NCBI RefSeq assembly: GCF_036046055.1
Contig: NZ_CP107939.1
Location: 3,658,001-3,722,000 of the forward strand
From: Nocardia sp. NBC_00403
GTDB taxonomy: Bacteria > Actinomycetota > Actinomycetes > Mycobacteriales > Mycobacteriaceae
DNA: 64,000 nucleotides
Direction of reading: 5' to 3'
The notes below the pieces were generated by a model, which was not told the DNA's origin, did no database searches, and saw nothing but the letters and a program-made list of their open reading frames with translations. Of the stretch, positions 52,706 to 63,200 are shown one piece after another. The number at the start of each line of letters is the position of its first letter. Position 1 is the stretch's first letter. The translations under genes were made by a program, and so were the position numbers.

Positions 52706-55700
52706 ATGGCGGACGACACTTCCAGTAGCGCATACCCACGCGTCGACCTCGGCGCAGGCACCGGGGCGTCCTTCCCTGACCTGGAGCGACGTGTCCTCGA
52801 CGCTTGGTCGGCCGATGACACCTTCCGCGCCAGCATCGAAAACCGTTCGGGTGCAGTGTCATTGGTGGCCGCGGAGTCCTCCGTGGTTACGCAGGCTGCC
52901 TCCTCCGGGCCCGTCGCTCCCGCCGGGGAGTTCGTCTTCTATGACGGCCCGCCGTTTGCCAACGGTCTGCCGCATTACGGGCATTTGCTCACCGGCTATG
53001 TGAAGGATCTCGTTCCGCGTTTCCAGACGATGCGCGGTAAGCGCGTCGATCGGCGATTCGGTTGGGACTGCCACGGATTGCCCGCGGAAATCGAGGCGGA
53101 AAAGCAGCTCGGTATCACGGACAAATCACAGATCGATGCGATGGGGCTGGCGGAATTCAACGCCGCCTGTAAATCTTCGGTACTGCGCTACACCGGTGAA
53201 TGGCGCGATTACGTGACGCGTCAGGCGCGCTGGGTCGACTTCGACAACGACTACAAGACACTGGATCTCGACTTCATGGAGTCGGTGATGTGGGCGTTCA
53301 AGTCGCTGTACGAGAAGGGCCTCATCTATCAGGGCTTCCGGGTGCTGCCCTACAGCTGGTACGAGCAGACTCCACTGTCCAATCAGGAGACCCGGCTCGA
53401 CGACGCCTACAAGATGCGTCAGGATCCGGCCGTCACCGTCGACATGGTGCTGCGAGTGCCCGCCGAGCACCCGCTGCACGCGCTCGACGGCGCCAACGCG
53501 CTGATCTGGACCACCACGCCGTGGACCCTGCCCTCCAACCTGGCCATCGCGGTGCACCCCGATGTGCGCTACGTGCAGGTGCGCGCGTCCGACGGCAAGC
53601 GGTATGTGCTGGCCGCCGAACGGGTCTCGCATTACGCCCGCGAGTTCGGCGAGGAGCCGGAGGTGCTCGCGGAGTACGACGGCGCCGCGCTCGCCGATCT
53701 GTCCTACGAGCCACCGTTCGATTTCTTCGTCGGTCACCCGCGCGCTCACCGGGTGCTGACCGCCGACTACGTGACCACCGACTCCGGTACCGGAATCGTC
53801 CATCTCGCTCCCGCTTTCGGTGAGGAGGATATGGATGTCGCCATCGCCAACGGCATCGAGCTGGTGCAGCCGCTGGATCCGGGCGGCAAGTTCACCTCGA
53901 TGGTGCCGCCGTATGAGGGTCTGATGGTCTTCGACGCCAACCCGGTGATCATCAAGGACCTCAAGGCCGCGGGAAAGCTGTTGCGGCACGAGACGATCGA
54001 GCACTCCTACCCGCACAGCTGGCGGTCGGGCCAGCCGCTGATCTACATGGCGGTGCCGTCCTGGTTCGTTGCGGTCACCACGTTCCGCGACCGGATGGTG
54101 GAGCTGAACAAGCAGATCACCTGGGTGCCCGAGCACATCCGCGACGGCCAGTTCGGCAAGTGGCTGGAGGGTGCGCGGGACTGGAACATCAGCCGCAACC
54201 GCTACTGGGGCAGCCCGATCCCGGTGTGGGTGTCCGACGATCCGGCCTACCCGCGCACCGACGTCTACGGCTCGCTCGATGAGCTGGAGCGTGATTTCGG
54301 CGTGCGCCCGACCGACCTGCACCGGCCGATGATCGACGATCTGACCAGGCCCAACCCCGACGATCCGACCGGCAGGTCGACCATGCGGCGGGTGCCGGAG
54401 GTGCTGGACTGCTGGTTCGAGTCGGGCTCGATGCCGTATGCCCAGGTGCACTACCCGTTCGAGAACAAGGAGTGGTTCGACGGCCACTTCCCCGGTGATT
54501 TCATTGTCGAGTACAACGGGCAGACCCGCGGCTGGTTCTACACGCTGCACGTGCTCTCGACCGCGCTCTTCGACAGCCCCGCCTTCAAAACCGTTGCTGC
54601 GCACGGCATCGTGCTCGGTGATGACGGGCTGAAGATGAGCAAGTCCAAGGGCAACTACCCGGATGTGAACGAGGTGTTCGACCGGGACGGCTCCGATGCG
54701 ATGCGCTGGTTCCTGATGAGCTCGCCGATCCTGCGCGGCGGCAACCTCATCGTCACCGAGCGCGGCATCCGCGAAGGCGTCAGCCATGCGCTGCGCCCGC
54801 TGTGGAATGCGTGGACGTTCCTGCAGCTCTACGCATCCCGGCCGGGCACCTGGCGCACCGACTCTACGAATGTGCTCGATCGCTACATCCTGGCCAAGCT
54901 GGCCGCCACCAGGGATGTGATGACCGAGGCGCTGGAGGGGTACGACATCGCGGGCGCCTGCGACGAGCTGCGCTCGTTCGCCGACGCGCTCACCAATTGG
55001 TATGTGCGCCGGTCGCGTTCGCGGTTCTGGAGCGAGGACCGCGATGCCGTCGACACCCTGCACACGGTGCTGGAGGTGGTTACCCGGCTGGCCGCCCCGC
55101 TGCTGCCGTTGATCTCCGAGGTGATCTGGCGCGGCCTGACCGGCGAGCAGTCGGTGCATCTGGCCGATTGGCCCGAGGAGGGGGAGCTGCCGCAGGATCC
55201 GCAGCTGGTCGCCGCGATGGACGAGGTCCGCGTGGTCTGCTCGACAGTGCTGAGCCTGCGCAAGGCCCAGAACCTGCGAGTGCGGCTGCCGCTGGCCGAG
55301 GCGACCATCGCCGCGCCCGACGCCGACCGACTGCGCCCGTACGCCGACATCATCGCCGACGAGGTGAACGTCAAGAAGGTCGATCTGACCACCGACGTCG
55401 CCGTACACGGCCGGTTCGAGCTGGTCGTCAATGCCCGTGCCGCGGGTCCGCGCCTCGGCAAGGACGTGCAGACGGTGATCAAGGCGGTCAAGGCGGGCGA
55501 GTGGTCCGAGGATCCCGACGGCGTTGTCACGGCGGCGGGCATCCAACTGCTGCCGGAGGAGTACACCCAGCGCCTGGTTGCCGCCGAGCCCGAGTCCACC
55601 GCGGCGCTGCCGGGCAATGCCGGGCTGGTGGTGCTGAATTCGGTGGTGACCGAGGAGTTGGAGGCGGAGGGCTGGGCCCGCGATGTGATCCGCGATCTGC

Positions 55701-55906
55701 AGGAGACCCGAAAGTCCGCCGGGCTGGATGTTTCCGACCGTATCACGGTGGTCCTCGGGGTGCCCGCCGAGCAGGCGGCCTGGGCACAGACCCATCGCGA
55801 CCTCATCGCCGGTGAAATCTTGGCCACCGAGCTGACTTTCGGTGACCCGGGCGCGGATGCCGCCGACATCGTCGGCGGCGTGCGGGTGTCCATCGCCAAG
55901 GTCTGA
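52706..55906 (+). CDS. ileS: Isoleucyl-tRNA synthetase, long (eukaryote-like) form
   Basis: A 1066-residue class I synthetase. The ATP-binding motifs are HYGH (in [12 protein letters not shown], about residue 95) and KMSKS (in [12 protein letters not shown], about 645). The editing domain CP1 lies between, with [27 protein letters not shown] precedes the second half, and the C-terminal anticodon region has [14 protein letters not shown]. The HYGH form and length point to the IleRS2 group, which in general resists mupirocin. The ATG at 52706 is chosen; GAGGAG is 11-12 bases upstream. Expression is set by the T-box. Confidence 0.96.
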   Translation: MADDTSSSAYPRVDLGAGTGASFPDLERRVLDAWSADDTFRASIENRSGAVSLVAAESSVVTQAASSGPVAPAGEFVFYDGPPFANGLPHYGHLLTGYVKDLVPRFQTMRGKRVDRRFGWDCHGLPAEIEAEKQLGITDKSQIDAMGLAEFNAACKSSVLRYTGEWRDYVTRQARWVDFDNDYKTLDLDFMESVMWAFKSLYEKGLIYQGFRVLPYSWYEQTPLSNQETRLDDAYKMRQDPAVTVDMVLRVPAEHPLHALDGANALIWTTTPWTLPSNLAIAVHPDVRYVQVRASDGKRYVLAAERVSHYAREFGEEPEVLAEYDGAALADLSYEPPFDFFVGHPRAHRVLTADYVTTDSGTGIVHLAPAFGEEDMDVAIANGIELVQPLDPGGKFTSMVPPYEGLMVFDANPVIIKDLKAAGKLLRHETIEHSYPHSWRSGQPLIYMAVPSWFVAVTTFRDRMVELNKQITWVPEHIRDGQFGKWLEGARDWNISRNRYWGSPIPVWVSDDPAYPRTDVYGSLDELERDFGVRPTDLHRPMIDDLTRPNPDDPTGRSTMRRVPEVLDCWFESGSMPYAQVHYPFENKEWFDGHFPGDFIVEYNGQTRGWFYTLHVLSTALFDSPAFKTVAAHGIVLGDDGLKMSKSKGNYPDVNEVFDRDGSDAMRWFLMSSPILRGGNLIVTERGIREGVSHALRPLWNAWTFLQLYASRPGTWRTDSTNVLDRYILAKLAATRDVMTEALEGYDIAGACDELRSFADALTNWYVRRSRSRFWSEDRDAVDTLHTVLEVVTRLAAPLLPLISEVIWRGLTGEQSVHLADWPEEGELPQDPQLVAAMDEVRVVCSTVLSLRKAQNLRVRLPLAEATIAAPDADRLRPYADIIADEVNVKKVDLTTDVAVHGRFELVVNARAAGPRLGKDVQTVIKAVKAGEWSEDPDGVVTAAGIQLLPEEYTQRLVAAEPESTAALPGNAGLVVLNSVVTEELEAEGWARDVIRDLQETRKSAGLDVSDRITVVLGVPAEQAAWAQTHRDLIAGEILATELTFGDPGADAADIVGGVRVSIAKV

Positions 55907-55924
55907 CCGGTATTCGATCGACAG

Positions 55925-55962
55925 CGCGGGGCGGGACCGATTCGGTCCCGCCCCGCGTTTTT
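55925..55962 (+). terminator. Intrinsic terminator of ileS
   Basis: A 15-bp perfect stem (CGCGGGGCGGGACCG and complement) with an ATT loop, immediately followed by five T. It is 19 bases after the stop and the clearest rho-independent terminator in the window. Confidence 0.92.
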
Positions 55963-56307
55963 GTAGGCGTTCTCGGTGTGTGGGATGAGAAGGCCGATGT
56001 TCGGCTCGTGGCCTCGCTCCTCGCGAAGGCCTCACCCGACCGTAGTGATTGTGATCAAGATCACATGCTGAAGATTTGCTGGAATGCTTGTCGTGATCTT
56101 GGAAGGCCCGGCACAATCAACAATGTTGCTGCTGGTGCGTAGCAGTACTCCTGTGACGGCAGTGACTGTTCGTGCTGTACTGATCCACCTGAAATACCTT
56201 GTGCCGACGCCATATTCGCGTCTGGCGCAGGTGCTGTTATGCGCGGCTCCACCCCATCGACGAGGCCGGTGCCGCGCGGTAGCCGGGTCGACGGAAGGGG
56301 CGAGCAC
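55963..56307 (+). other. Intergenic region upstream of nlpC/P60 gene
   Basis: 345 bases without a gene. It holds the CRP/GlxR palindrome at 56050-56065 and weak promoter-like elements (TTGGAA at 56099 with AATGTT 17 bases on). No other feature is visible. Confidence 0.5.
56050..56065. promoter_or_regulatory. CRP/GlxR binding site
   Basis: TGTGATCAAGATCACA is a perfect 16-bp palindrome and an exact match to the CRP/GlxR consensus TGTGA-N6-TCACA used in mycobacteria and corynebacteria. It is 242 bases before the peptidoglycan hydrolase gene, in an otherwise gene-free region after the ileS terminator. GlxR and Crp are known to control Rpf and NlpC-type wall hydrolases in these groups. Confidence 0.7.
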
Positions 56308-56865
56308 GTGACGAGAAAACCATTGCGCCGGATAGCCATCGGGTTTCTGGTGTCCACGGTCGTGACGTTCCTACTGGCCGGACCGGTGCACGGTGATTCG
56401 GGGAGCGCATCGGGTTCGGGAGGTTCCGGGTCGGGTTCGGGCAATTCCGGGTCGGGTTCGGGCAGTTCCGGGTCGGGTTCGGGCAGTTCCAGCGGCTCCG
56501 CAATGCTGCCGCTGCCGAGTACCGCTGGACTCGGCGCGTTGACCGCGGCCGCGACGCAGGTCGGCAAGCCCTACGAATGGGGTGCGACGGGACCCTTCAC
56601 CTGGGACTGCTCGGGCCTGGTCCAGTGGGCCTTCCGTCAGGTCGGGGTCAAGCTGCCGCGCACCACCTGGGAGCAGGCAAGGGTCGGGTCTGCGGTCCCG
56701 TTCGCCGCGCTCTCGCCGGGTGACGTCGTCATCCTCAACGACGACGCCTCCCATGTCGGCATCTACGCCGGCTTCGGACAGATCCTCGACGCCCACGATT
56801 GGGGCGTGCCCGTCGGTCTGCACCCGCTCGGCGAGTTCGACATCTTCACCATCCGCCGCTTCTGA
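56308..56865 (+). CDS. Secreted NlpC/P60 peptidoglycan endopeptidase
   Basis: A 185-residue exported cysteine peptidase expected to cut the D-Glu-mDAP bond. The signal peptide (TRKPLRRIAIGFLVSTVVTF) is followed by a Gly/Ser repeat linker, then the NlpC/P60 domain. Catalytic residues are visible: Cys in WDCSGLVQWAF, His in DDASHVGIYAG and a polar third residue in ILDAHDWG. The GTG start has GGAAGGGG seven bases upstream; earlier in-frame ATG lacks one. A CRP/GlxR site lies upstream. Confidence 0.9.
   Translation: MTRKPLRRIAIGFLVSTVVTFLLAGPVHGDSGSASGSGGSGSGSGNSGSGSGSSGSGSGSSSGSAMLPLPSTAGLGALTAAATQVGKPYEWGATGPFTWDCSGLVQWAFRQVGVKLPRTTWEQARVGSAVPFAALSPGDVVILNDDASHVGIYAGFGQILDAHDWGVPVGLHPLGEFDIFTIRRF
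56424..56490 (+). repeat. 21-bp tandem repeat encoding SGSGSGN/S linker
   Basis: Three copies of a 21-base unit TTCCGGGTCGGGTTCGGGCA(A/G) plus four bases of a fourth, coding for Ser/Gly units in the hydrolase linker. Copy number is likely to vary between strains. Confidence 0.8.
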
Positions 56866-56909
56866 AACCGGTGCTGCCTCGGGTCGCGGCCGACCGGCGC
56901 CGCGGTTTC
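56864..56909. terminator. Inverted repeat between convergent hydrolase and galU
   Basis: GAAACCG and CGGTTTC pair at the base, and an inner GGTCG/CGACC stem forms within the loop. It overlaps the hydrolase stop codon region and lies between convergent genes. Moderate evidence for a terminator. Confidence 0.4.
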
Positions 56910-57027
56910 CGGTGTCCGCATTCGTTGTGAGGCAAGGTTTTACGAACCCGGCGCGGCTGGTCGCCGACGGGAGGCAGCCGGATCGGGTGCCGGTCGGAGC
57001 CGCTTTTGGCGGGGTGGCTGCGCGTTG

Positions 57028-57903
57028 TCAGTCGAAGAGCGTGCGCAGCCTCGGTCCGTATTCGGGATGGGCGAGGGCCGAGGCGAATTGGGCGACCAGG
57101 TAGTCGGCGGGGTTGCCGGTGTCGTACCAGCGGCCGCGGATGACCTGGCCGAAGACCGGGTTCTCTGCGGCGTGCACGTTGATGGCATCGGTCAGGTAGA
57201 CCTCGCCCGCACGGTGCTGATACCAGCGTTCGGTCTGCCTACGCAGCTCATCGATAATGCCGGGGGTGACCACGTAGCCGCCGATCGCGGCGAAGCCGGA
57301 GGGCGCGTCCTCGGGCTTGGGCTTCTCCATCAGGCCGGTGATGCGCAGCAGGCCGTTGCCCTGGTCGTCGGCGACCACCGGTACGCCGTAACGCTGGGAT
57401 TCGGCCGGGTCCATCGGCATCAGTGCGAGCACCGGGGAGCCGGTGGCCTCGTAGGCGTCGATGAGCTGCTGGGCACGCGGCACCTCGGCGACGAAGACGT
57501 CGTCGGGCCACAGCACCAGCATCGGCTCGTCGCCGGCATTGCGGGCCGCGTTCAGGACCGGGGTGCCGTTGCCGTAAGGGCCGTGCTGGTCGAGGTAGGT
57601 GATGTGGCCGAGCCGGGAGAGTTCACCGACCTCTTCGACGGCGTCGGCGTAGGCGGTCTTGCCGTCCGCGCGCAGCTGCGCGACCAATGCCGGGTTGGGG
57701 CGGAAGTGGTCTTGAATCAACGACTTTCCGCTGCTGACGACGATGGTGATGTCGGTGATACCCGACGCGACCAGCTCGCGGACGGTGTGCTCGATGACCG
57801 GCTTGTCGCCGACGGGCAGCATCTCTTTGGGGATGGCCTTGGTCAGCGGGAGGAGTCGGGAGCCGATTCCGGCGGCCGGGATCACGGCCTTGCGGATCTT
57901 CAT
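57028..57903 (-). CDS. galU: UTP-glucose-1-phosphate uridylyltransferase
   Basis: A 291-residue nucleotidyltransferase making UDP-glucose for wall and envelope sugars. The nucleotide loop is AAGIGSRLLPLTKAIPKEMLP, followed by GPYGNGTPVL, VLWPDDVF and GLMEKPKPEDAPSGFA. Length is standard. The ATG at 57903 starts at the conserved IRKAVIPAAG and is preferred over an upstream start. It is convergent with the hydrolase and divergent from dinB. Confidence 0.94.
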   Translation of the reverse strand: MKIRKAVIPAAGIGSRLLPLTKAIPKEMLPVGDKPVIEHTVRELVASGITDITIVVSSGKSLIQDHFRPNPALVAQLRADGKTAYADAVEEVGELSRLGHITYLDQHGPYGNGTPVLNAARNAGDEPMLVLWPDDVFVAEVPRAQQLIDAYEATGSPVLALMPMDPAESQRYGVPVVADDQGNGLLRITGLMEKPKPEDAPSGFAAIGGYVVTPGIIDELRRQTERWYQHRAGEVYLTDAINVHAAENPVFGQVIRGRWYDTGNPADYLVAQFASALAHPEYGPRLRTLFD

Positions 57904-58133
57904 GAACCGATCATCACATATCGGTGTGGCCGAAAAGCCCGATCCCGGCAAGTGATGGTTGGGCAGTCGGATGCGGATACGTCGGGCGTTGGGCCGGATC
58001 GGGGCAGGTCACGGCGTGTTCGCGGGATCGCCGCGCCGCGGTCACGCGGCAGTGCGGCCGTTACCTGATACCTATAGCAACCCGACAGTGACCGCCCAGA
58101 CCCGTGCATGCCGGATCTGTCGGTAGGGCGGCG

Positions 58134-58139
58134 TAGATT
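58134..58139 (+). promoter_or_regulatory. -10 box of leaderless dinB
   Basis: TAGATT ends seven bases before the GTG at 58147, the spacing expected of a leaderless transcript. No LexA box is seen close to it. Confidence 0.55.
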
Positions 58140-58146
58140 TCGGGTC

Positions 58147-59607
58147 GTGAGCACCGACGACACCACCATCGCCGCAGGCGCGACAGGTGGCGACGTGGGC
58201 GCGACGGGTGGAAAAGCGGCAGGTGTCGCGGCGTCTGTCACCGGCCGCACGGCCCGCCGGTGGGTGCTGCACATCGATATGGACGCCTTCTTCGCTTCGG
58301 TCGAGCAACTGACCCGTCCGACGCTGCGCGGGCGTCCCGTTCTGGTGGGCGGCACCGGCGGGCGCGGTGTCGTGGCGGGAGCGAGTTACGAGGCGCGGGT
58401 GTACGGTGCGCGCTCGGCGATGCCGATGCATCAGGCCCGGCGGCTGGTCGGCGTCGCCGCGGTGGTGGTGCCGCCGCGCGGCCCGGTCTACAGCATGCTG
58501 AGCGTGCAGGTGTTCGATGCGTTGCGCAGCCGGATCCCGGTGCTGGAGACGCTGTCGTTCGACGAGGCGTTCGGCGAGCCCGCCGAACTGGCAGGAGCGA
58601 GCGCGCTGCAGGTGCACGAATTCTGCGAGCAACTGCGGGCGCTGGTCCGCGAGCGGACCGGACTGGTCGCCTCGGTCGGCGCCGGAACCGGTAAGCAGCT
58701 GGCCAAAATTGCCTCCGGTCTGGCCAAACCCGATGGCATCCGAGTGGTTTCGCCGGAGGAACAACAGCAGCTGCTCGCCGGTCTTCCAGTGCGCAAACTG
58801 TGGGGGATCGGGCCGGTCGCCGAGAGCAGGCTGCGCTCGCTCGGAATCGAGACCGTCGGCGCGTTCGCGGCGCTGCCGGAGTCGGAGGCGGTATCGATTC
58901 TCGGCGGCAGTATCGGTGCGGCGCTGCACCGGCTGGCCCGCGGCATCGACGACCGTCCGGTGGCCGAACGCGCCGAGGCCAAACAGATCAGCGCCGAAAC
59001 CACTTACGAGAGCGACATTGTCACCCTCGCCCAGCTGCGGCCCGCGATCGAGGCGATGGCCGGCGCCGCCCACACCAGGCTCGGCAAGGACGGCCGCGCC
59101 GCCCGTACGGTGGTGCTGAAGCTCAAGAAATCCGACATGAGCATCGTGACGAGATCGTTCACCCTGCCTTACGCCACGGCCGACCTGGCCACCCTGTGCA
59201 CCGCCGCGCAGCGCTCCGCGATCGATCCTGCCGAGCTCGGCCCGATCCGGTTGGTCGGCGTGAGCTTCGGTGGGCTCTCGACGGTGCGGCAGGAATCGCT
59301 GTTCCCCGAACTGGATCAATCGCCTGTCGAGGAGCACACCGAGGAGCCCGAATGGGTGCCCGCGCCCGCCGTCAGGTCGGATTCCGAGGCGCCGCAAGAC
59401 GATTCGACGGCGCGGCGGGCAACCCAGTGGTATCCGGGCATGGACGTGGCGCATCCCGAATTCGGACACGGCTGGGTGCAGGGCGCGGGACTGGGTGTGG
59501 TCACCGTCCGGTTCGAGACCAGCTCGACAGGGCCCGGCCCGGCGCGTACGTTCGCTGCCGACGACATCAGTTTGTCCCGGGCTGATCCACTAGGCAGTCT
59601 CCGCTGA
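58147..59607 (+). CDS. dinB: DNA polymerase IV (Y family)
   Basis: A 486-residue translesion polymerase. Catalytic acids are in [13 protein letters not shown] (about residue 40) and [10 protein letters not shown] (about 140). The thumb helix-hairpin-helix region is [21 protein letters not shown], and a beta-clamp motif QESLFPEL lies near residue 385. The last 90 residues extend beyond the usual PolIV length. The GTG at 58147, chosen for the -10 spacing, leaves a 35-residue variable N-terminus. It corresponds to DinX (Rv1537), adjacent to ileS in M. tuberculosis too. Confidence 0.92.
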   Translation: MSTDDTTIAAGATGGDVGATGGKAAGVAASVTGRTARRWVLHIDMDAFFASVEQLTRPTLRGRPVLVGGTGGRGVVAGASYEARVYGARSAMPMHQARRLVGVAAVVVPPRGPVYSMLSVQVFDALRSRIPVLETLSFDEAFGEPAELAGASALQVHEFCEQLRALVRERTGLVASVGAGTGKQLAKIASGLAKPDGIRVVSPEEQQQLLAGLPVRKLWGIGPVAESRLRSLGIETVGAFAALPESEAVSILGGSIGAALHRLARGIDDRPVAERAEAKQISAETTYESDIVTLAQLRPAIEAMAGAAHTRLGKDGRAARTVVLKLKKSDMSIVTRSFTLPYATADLATLCTAAQRSAIDPAELGPIRLVGVSFGGLSTVRQESLFPELDQSPVEEHTEEPEWVPAPAVRSDSEAPQDDSTARRATQWYPGMDVAHPEFGHGWVQGAGLGVVTVRFETSSTGPGPARTFAADDISLSRADPLGSLR

Positions 59608-59697
59608 CCGGTAGCCTGTGATACTCGTGCAGCGTTGCCGTTCGGTTGGACGCTGTCCGTGTTGACCCGTACCTACTCGAACGTAAAGGACGAGCAG

Positions 59698-60204
59698 TTG
59701 AAGCTTCGTAAGACTGGACGCATCGCGATCGCCGGCCTGGCCATCGCCGCCACGCTGAGCATGACCGCTTGTGGTGGCGACGACAACAAGGACACCGCCA
59801 AGCCGGCCCGCACTACGACCAGCGCCAAGGCTGCGGCGTCGGCGAGCCCGAACCTGCCGCCGGTCCCGACCGTGTCGGAGCTGAACACGGCACTGCAGAA
59901 GGCGCTGGATCCGTCGATCCCGAATGCCGAGAAGCTCGACATGGTCCAGGGCGCGCAGGCCGACCCGGAGCTGCCCAACCGTCTTGCCGATGCCGCCAAG
60001 AGCGCCAACATCCAGGTCGCCGTCACCGAGGTGACCCCCTTCGGTGACAGCGTCAACGCCAAGGCGAACTTCACCCTCAACGGCCAGACCAATATCGTCG
60101 ACGTGCCTTTCGTCGCCGAAGACGGCAAGTGGAAGGTCCAGAAGACCTGGGCCTGCACCATGCTGAGCAACCTCGGCCAGCAGTCGGTGGCCTGCACCAG
60201 CTAG
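59698..60204 (+). CDS. Mtb12-like lipoprotein (low molecular weight antigen family)
   Basis: A 168-residue lipoprotein. The signal peptide (LRKTGRIAIAGLAIAATLSM) ends in a TAC lipobox. An Ala/Thr/Lys linker precedes the Mtb12 domain, with ELNTALQKALDPSIPNAEKLDMVQGAQADPEL and a C-terminal WACTMLSNLGQQSVACTS pair of Cys likely forming a disulfide. Function unknown; related mycobacterial antigens are secreted. The TTG at 59698 has AAAGGACGAG upstream; an upstream alternative would put a basic tail before the signal. Confidence 0.88.
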   Translation: MKLRKTGRIAIAGLAIAATLSMTACGGDDNKDTAKPARTTTSAKAAASASPNLPPVPTVSELNTALQKALDPSIPNAEKLDMVQGAQADPELPNRLADAAKSANIQVAVTEVTPFGDSVNAKANFTLNGQTNIVDVPFVAEDGKWKVQKTWACTMLSNLGQQSVACTS

Positions 60205-60217
60205 TTCTTCGGGCGGT

Positions 60218-60242
60218 CGGCCCCCGCTCCGCTCGGGGGTCG
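60218..60242 (+). terminator. Hairpin after the Mtb12-like gene
   Basis: CCCCCG pairs with CGGGGG around a seven-base loop, and flanking pairs give about nine bp in all. It lies 14 bases after the stop, before the emb gene, without a T-run. Confidence 0.6.
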
Positions 60243-60281
60243 GCCGCACAGGCAACACCTTTCGCAGGCAAACTATTCCGC

Positions 60282-60287
60282 TACTAT
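60282..60287 (+). promoter_or_regulatory. -10 box of leaderless emb gene
   Basis: TACTAT followed after eight bases by GTG at 60296, with no ribosome site between. A leaderless start is the simplest reading. Confidence 0.6.
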
Positions 60288-60295
60288 CGGGCACC

Positions 60296-63200
60296 GTGGC
60301 TGACACGATGGTGTGGGCGGGGCAGCCGCCCGTCGAGGCATCCGAATCCGGGACGGCACAACCGAACAGACGCGGTGGATGGGCCGGGCCCCTCGCACTG
60401 ATTGCCGGTTTGCTCGGCGCGCTGTTCGCGGTCGCCGTGCCATTGCTGCCGGTTCGTGTGGACGCAGCGACGCTGACCTGGCCGCAAGCCGGATCCGCAC
60501 GCAGCATCGAAGCCCCGCTGGTCTCCTATGCGCCACTGACTTTCGATGCCACCCTGCCCTGCACGGCGATCAACCAGCTCAGCGCGAAAGGTGGGGTGCT
60601 CGCTGCCACCGGACCGGCAGGAGCGCCTAATCTCGAGCGGTACGGGTTCGTCGCGCGGGTGCAGCCGCCCCGCGGCGACACTGCCGCTCGACTCGACGTT
60701 GTGCTGCGAAACCAGGCACTGCTCAGCGTTCCGGTCGACGAACTGATCCCTGGTTGCGAGCTCACCGTGCATGCCGACACCACCAGCGCCACCGCCACCC
60801 TGGTGGGATTCGAAGCACCCGGCTTCCCCGTCGTGCTCAACGGCGACTATCGGCCGCAGCTGGTCGGCATCTTCAGCGATCTGGCCAGTGCCGACGGTGC
60901 CCGTGTCACCGCGGCGCTCGACACCAGATTCTCCTCGACCCCCACTCCGATCAAGCGAGCGGCGATCTGGCTCGCCGTGCTGTGCACCCTTGTTTCGCTG
61001 GTCGCGCTGTACCGGCTCGATCGCCGTGACGGCAGGCGCACTCGGCAGGTCCTTCCGCAGCGCTGGTGGACGTTCTCCCTGCTCGACGGCGTGGTGCTCG
61101 GGACGATGGTGTTGTGGTACTTCATCGGTTCCACCACCTCCGACGACGGATACCAGTTCGGCATGGCGCGTGCGTCCGGTGTCGCGGGCTACATGGCCAA
61201 CTACTTCGCGTACTTCGGAGTGCCCGAAAATCCGGTCGGGACACCGTATTACGACTTGATCCGGCTCATGACCGAGGTGAGCACCGCAAGCCCGTGGGTG
61301 CGGCTGCCCGCCTTGCTCTGTGGTGTGTCGATGTGGCTGCTGCTCAGCCGTGAGGTGGCACCCCGGCTCGGAGTTGCGGTGCGGCACAACCGGATCGCGA
61401 TGTGGACCGGGGCGCTCGGCTTTCTGACCATCTGGTTGGCCTACGACAACGGCCTGCGCCCCGAACCGCCGGTGGCACTCGGGCTGCTGCTCACCTGGTG
61501 TCTTGTCGAGCGTGCCATCGGGACTCGGCGGTTGCTGCCCGCCGGGCTGGCGATACTGGTCGCGGCATTCAGTTGCACGGCAGGGCCTTCCGGCGTCATT
61601 TGTATCGCAGCGCTGCTCGCGGGGTTGCGACCGGTTGCGCGAATCATCATGGCCCGCATCGGTAATCAGCGTTCGGTGCGCGATCGGGTTATCGAGTACG
61701 CGATCTTGCTCGCACCGCTGCTTGCGGCAGGGGCCGTCGCGCTGGCGGTGATGTTCGCCGATCAGCCGCTCGCGGCGATGTTCGAGATGAAGCGCGTGCA
61801 TCACATCGTCGGCCCGGATGTGCAGTGGTTCGACGACTATCTGCGCTATCAGTACCTGTTCCAAGGCGAGACCGACGGTTCGGTCGGCCGCAGGATCGGC
61901 GTCTTCGCGATGTTCGTCGGACTGGCCGTGTGCGTGCTCATGGTGCTGCGCAAGGGCGGTCGGATTCCGCAGACCGCGGCGGGCCCGACGCGGCGCATTC
62001 TCGGTGTCACCGTCGGCGCGCTGTTTCTTGTCATGGTCACGCCCACCAAGTGGACTCATCATTTCGGCGTGTACGCGGGGGTGGCCGGAGCCGTCGCGAT
62101 GGTCACGGCCATGGCGGTCGGCCCGCGGGTGCTGCGTGCGCCGCGCAACCGTGCCCTGTTCGCCGCCTTGATCGCATTCGTGCTCGCGCTGGTGTTCTCG
62201 GGCCCCAACAAGTGGTGGTACGTCTCGTCTTACGGCATTCCGTGGTGGGACAAGCCGCCCGTCGTCGCCGGATTCGGGCTCAACAAGTTGTTCCTCGTCG
62301 CCACGGTCCTGCTGCTCGTCGGGTCCGCGTGGTGGCACATTCATGCTCCGGAACCTGGTACGCCGCACCGGATTTCGCGATTCAGCTGGCGTGTTTCGTT
62401 GCTCCCGCCGCTGACCATCGCGCTGGCGCTGCTGGTGGTCTGGGACGTCGGCTCGTTCGCCAAGGCGGCCCTCGCCCAGTATCCGGCGTTCTCGCTGGCG
62501 CGCTCGAATATCGCTGCGGTGTCTGGGGATACGTCGGGCCTGGCGGGCCAGGTGTTGGTCGAGACCGACCCGAACGCGGGCATGCTGCGGCCGCTGATCG
62601 GCGACGCGATCAGCACGTTGTCGGGCAGCGGAACCGGATTCAGCGGCAACGGGGTTGCCGAGGACCTACGCCCCGACGATGAAGCGAGCTCCTCCGGCAG
62701 TATCGCGGACGCACTCAGCAGCAAGTCGGCCACCGAGAACACCGCGGGAACCGCAAGCGCCACCCTGCCGTTCGGTCTCGACCCGGCCACCACGCCGATG
62801 CTGGGCACCTATCGCTCCGGCGACGCCGGGCCCGCCGACCTGACCACCGGCTGGTATCACCTGCCCGACCCCGACGATCGCGCGAGCATCATCGCGCTGA
62901 GCGCGGCAGGGCGCATCAGGTCCGTCGATGCCGACGGCATCGTCACGCCGGGTCAATCGCTCGAAATCGAGTACGGCGCCACCGATTCCGCGACGACCGC
63001 GCAATCCATGGGCCGGGTCACCCCGATCGATATCGGTCCCGCGCCGTCGTGGCGGAACTTGCGGGTGCCGTTCACCGAGATCCCGGATCGCGCCGACGTG
63101 ATCCGGATTGTCGCTGTCGATCGCGACCGCAACCCGAAACAGTGGCTGGCGCTGACCCCGCCGCGGGTGCCGCAGACCAAGACGCTCGACGAGGTCGTCG

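Noticed and set aside
53126..56116. 996-codon open frame on the minus strand
   Set aside because: It lies opposite ileS, whose motifs are complete. It has no recognisable domain and arises from the high third-position G+C of the sense strand.
60284..62368. 694-codon minus-strand frame opposite the emb gene
   Set aside because: Shadow frame; emb helices and the DD motif are intact on the plus strand.
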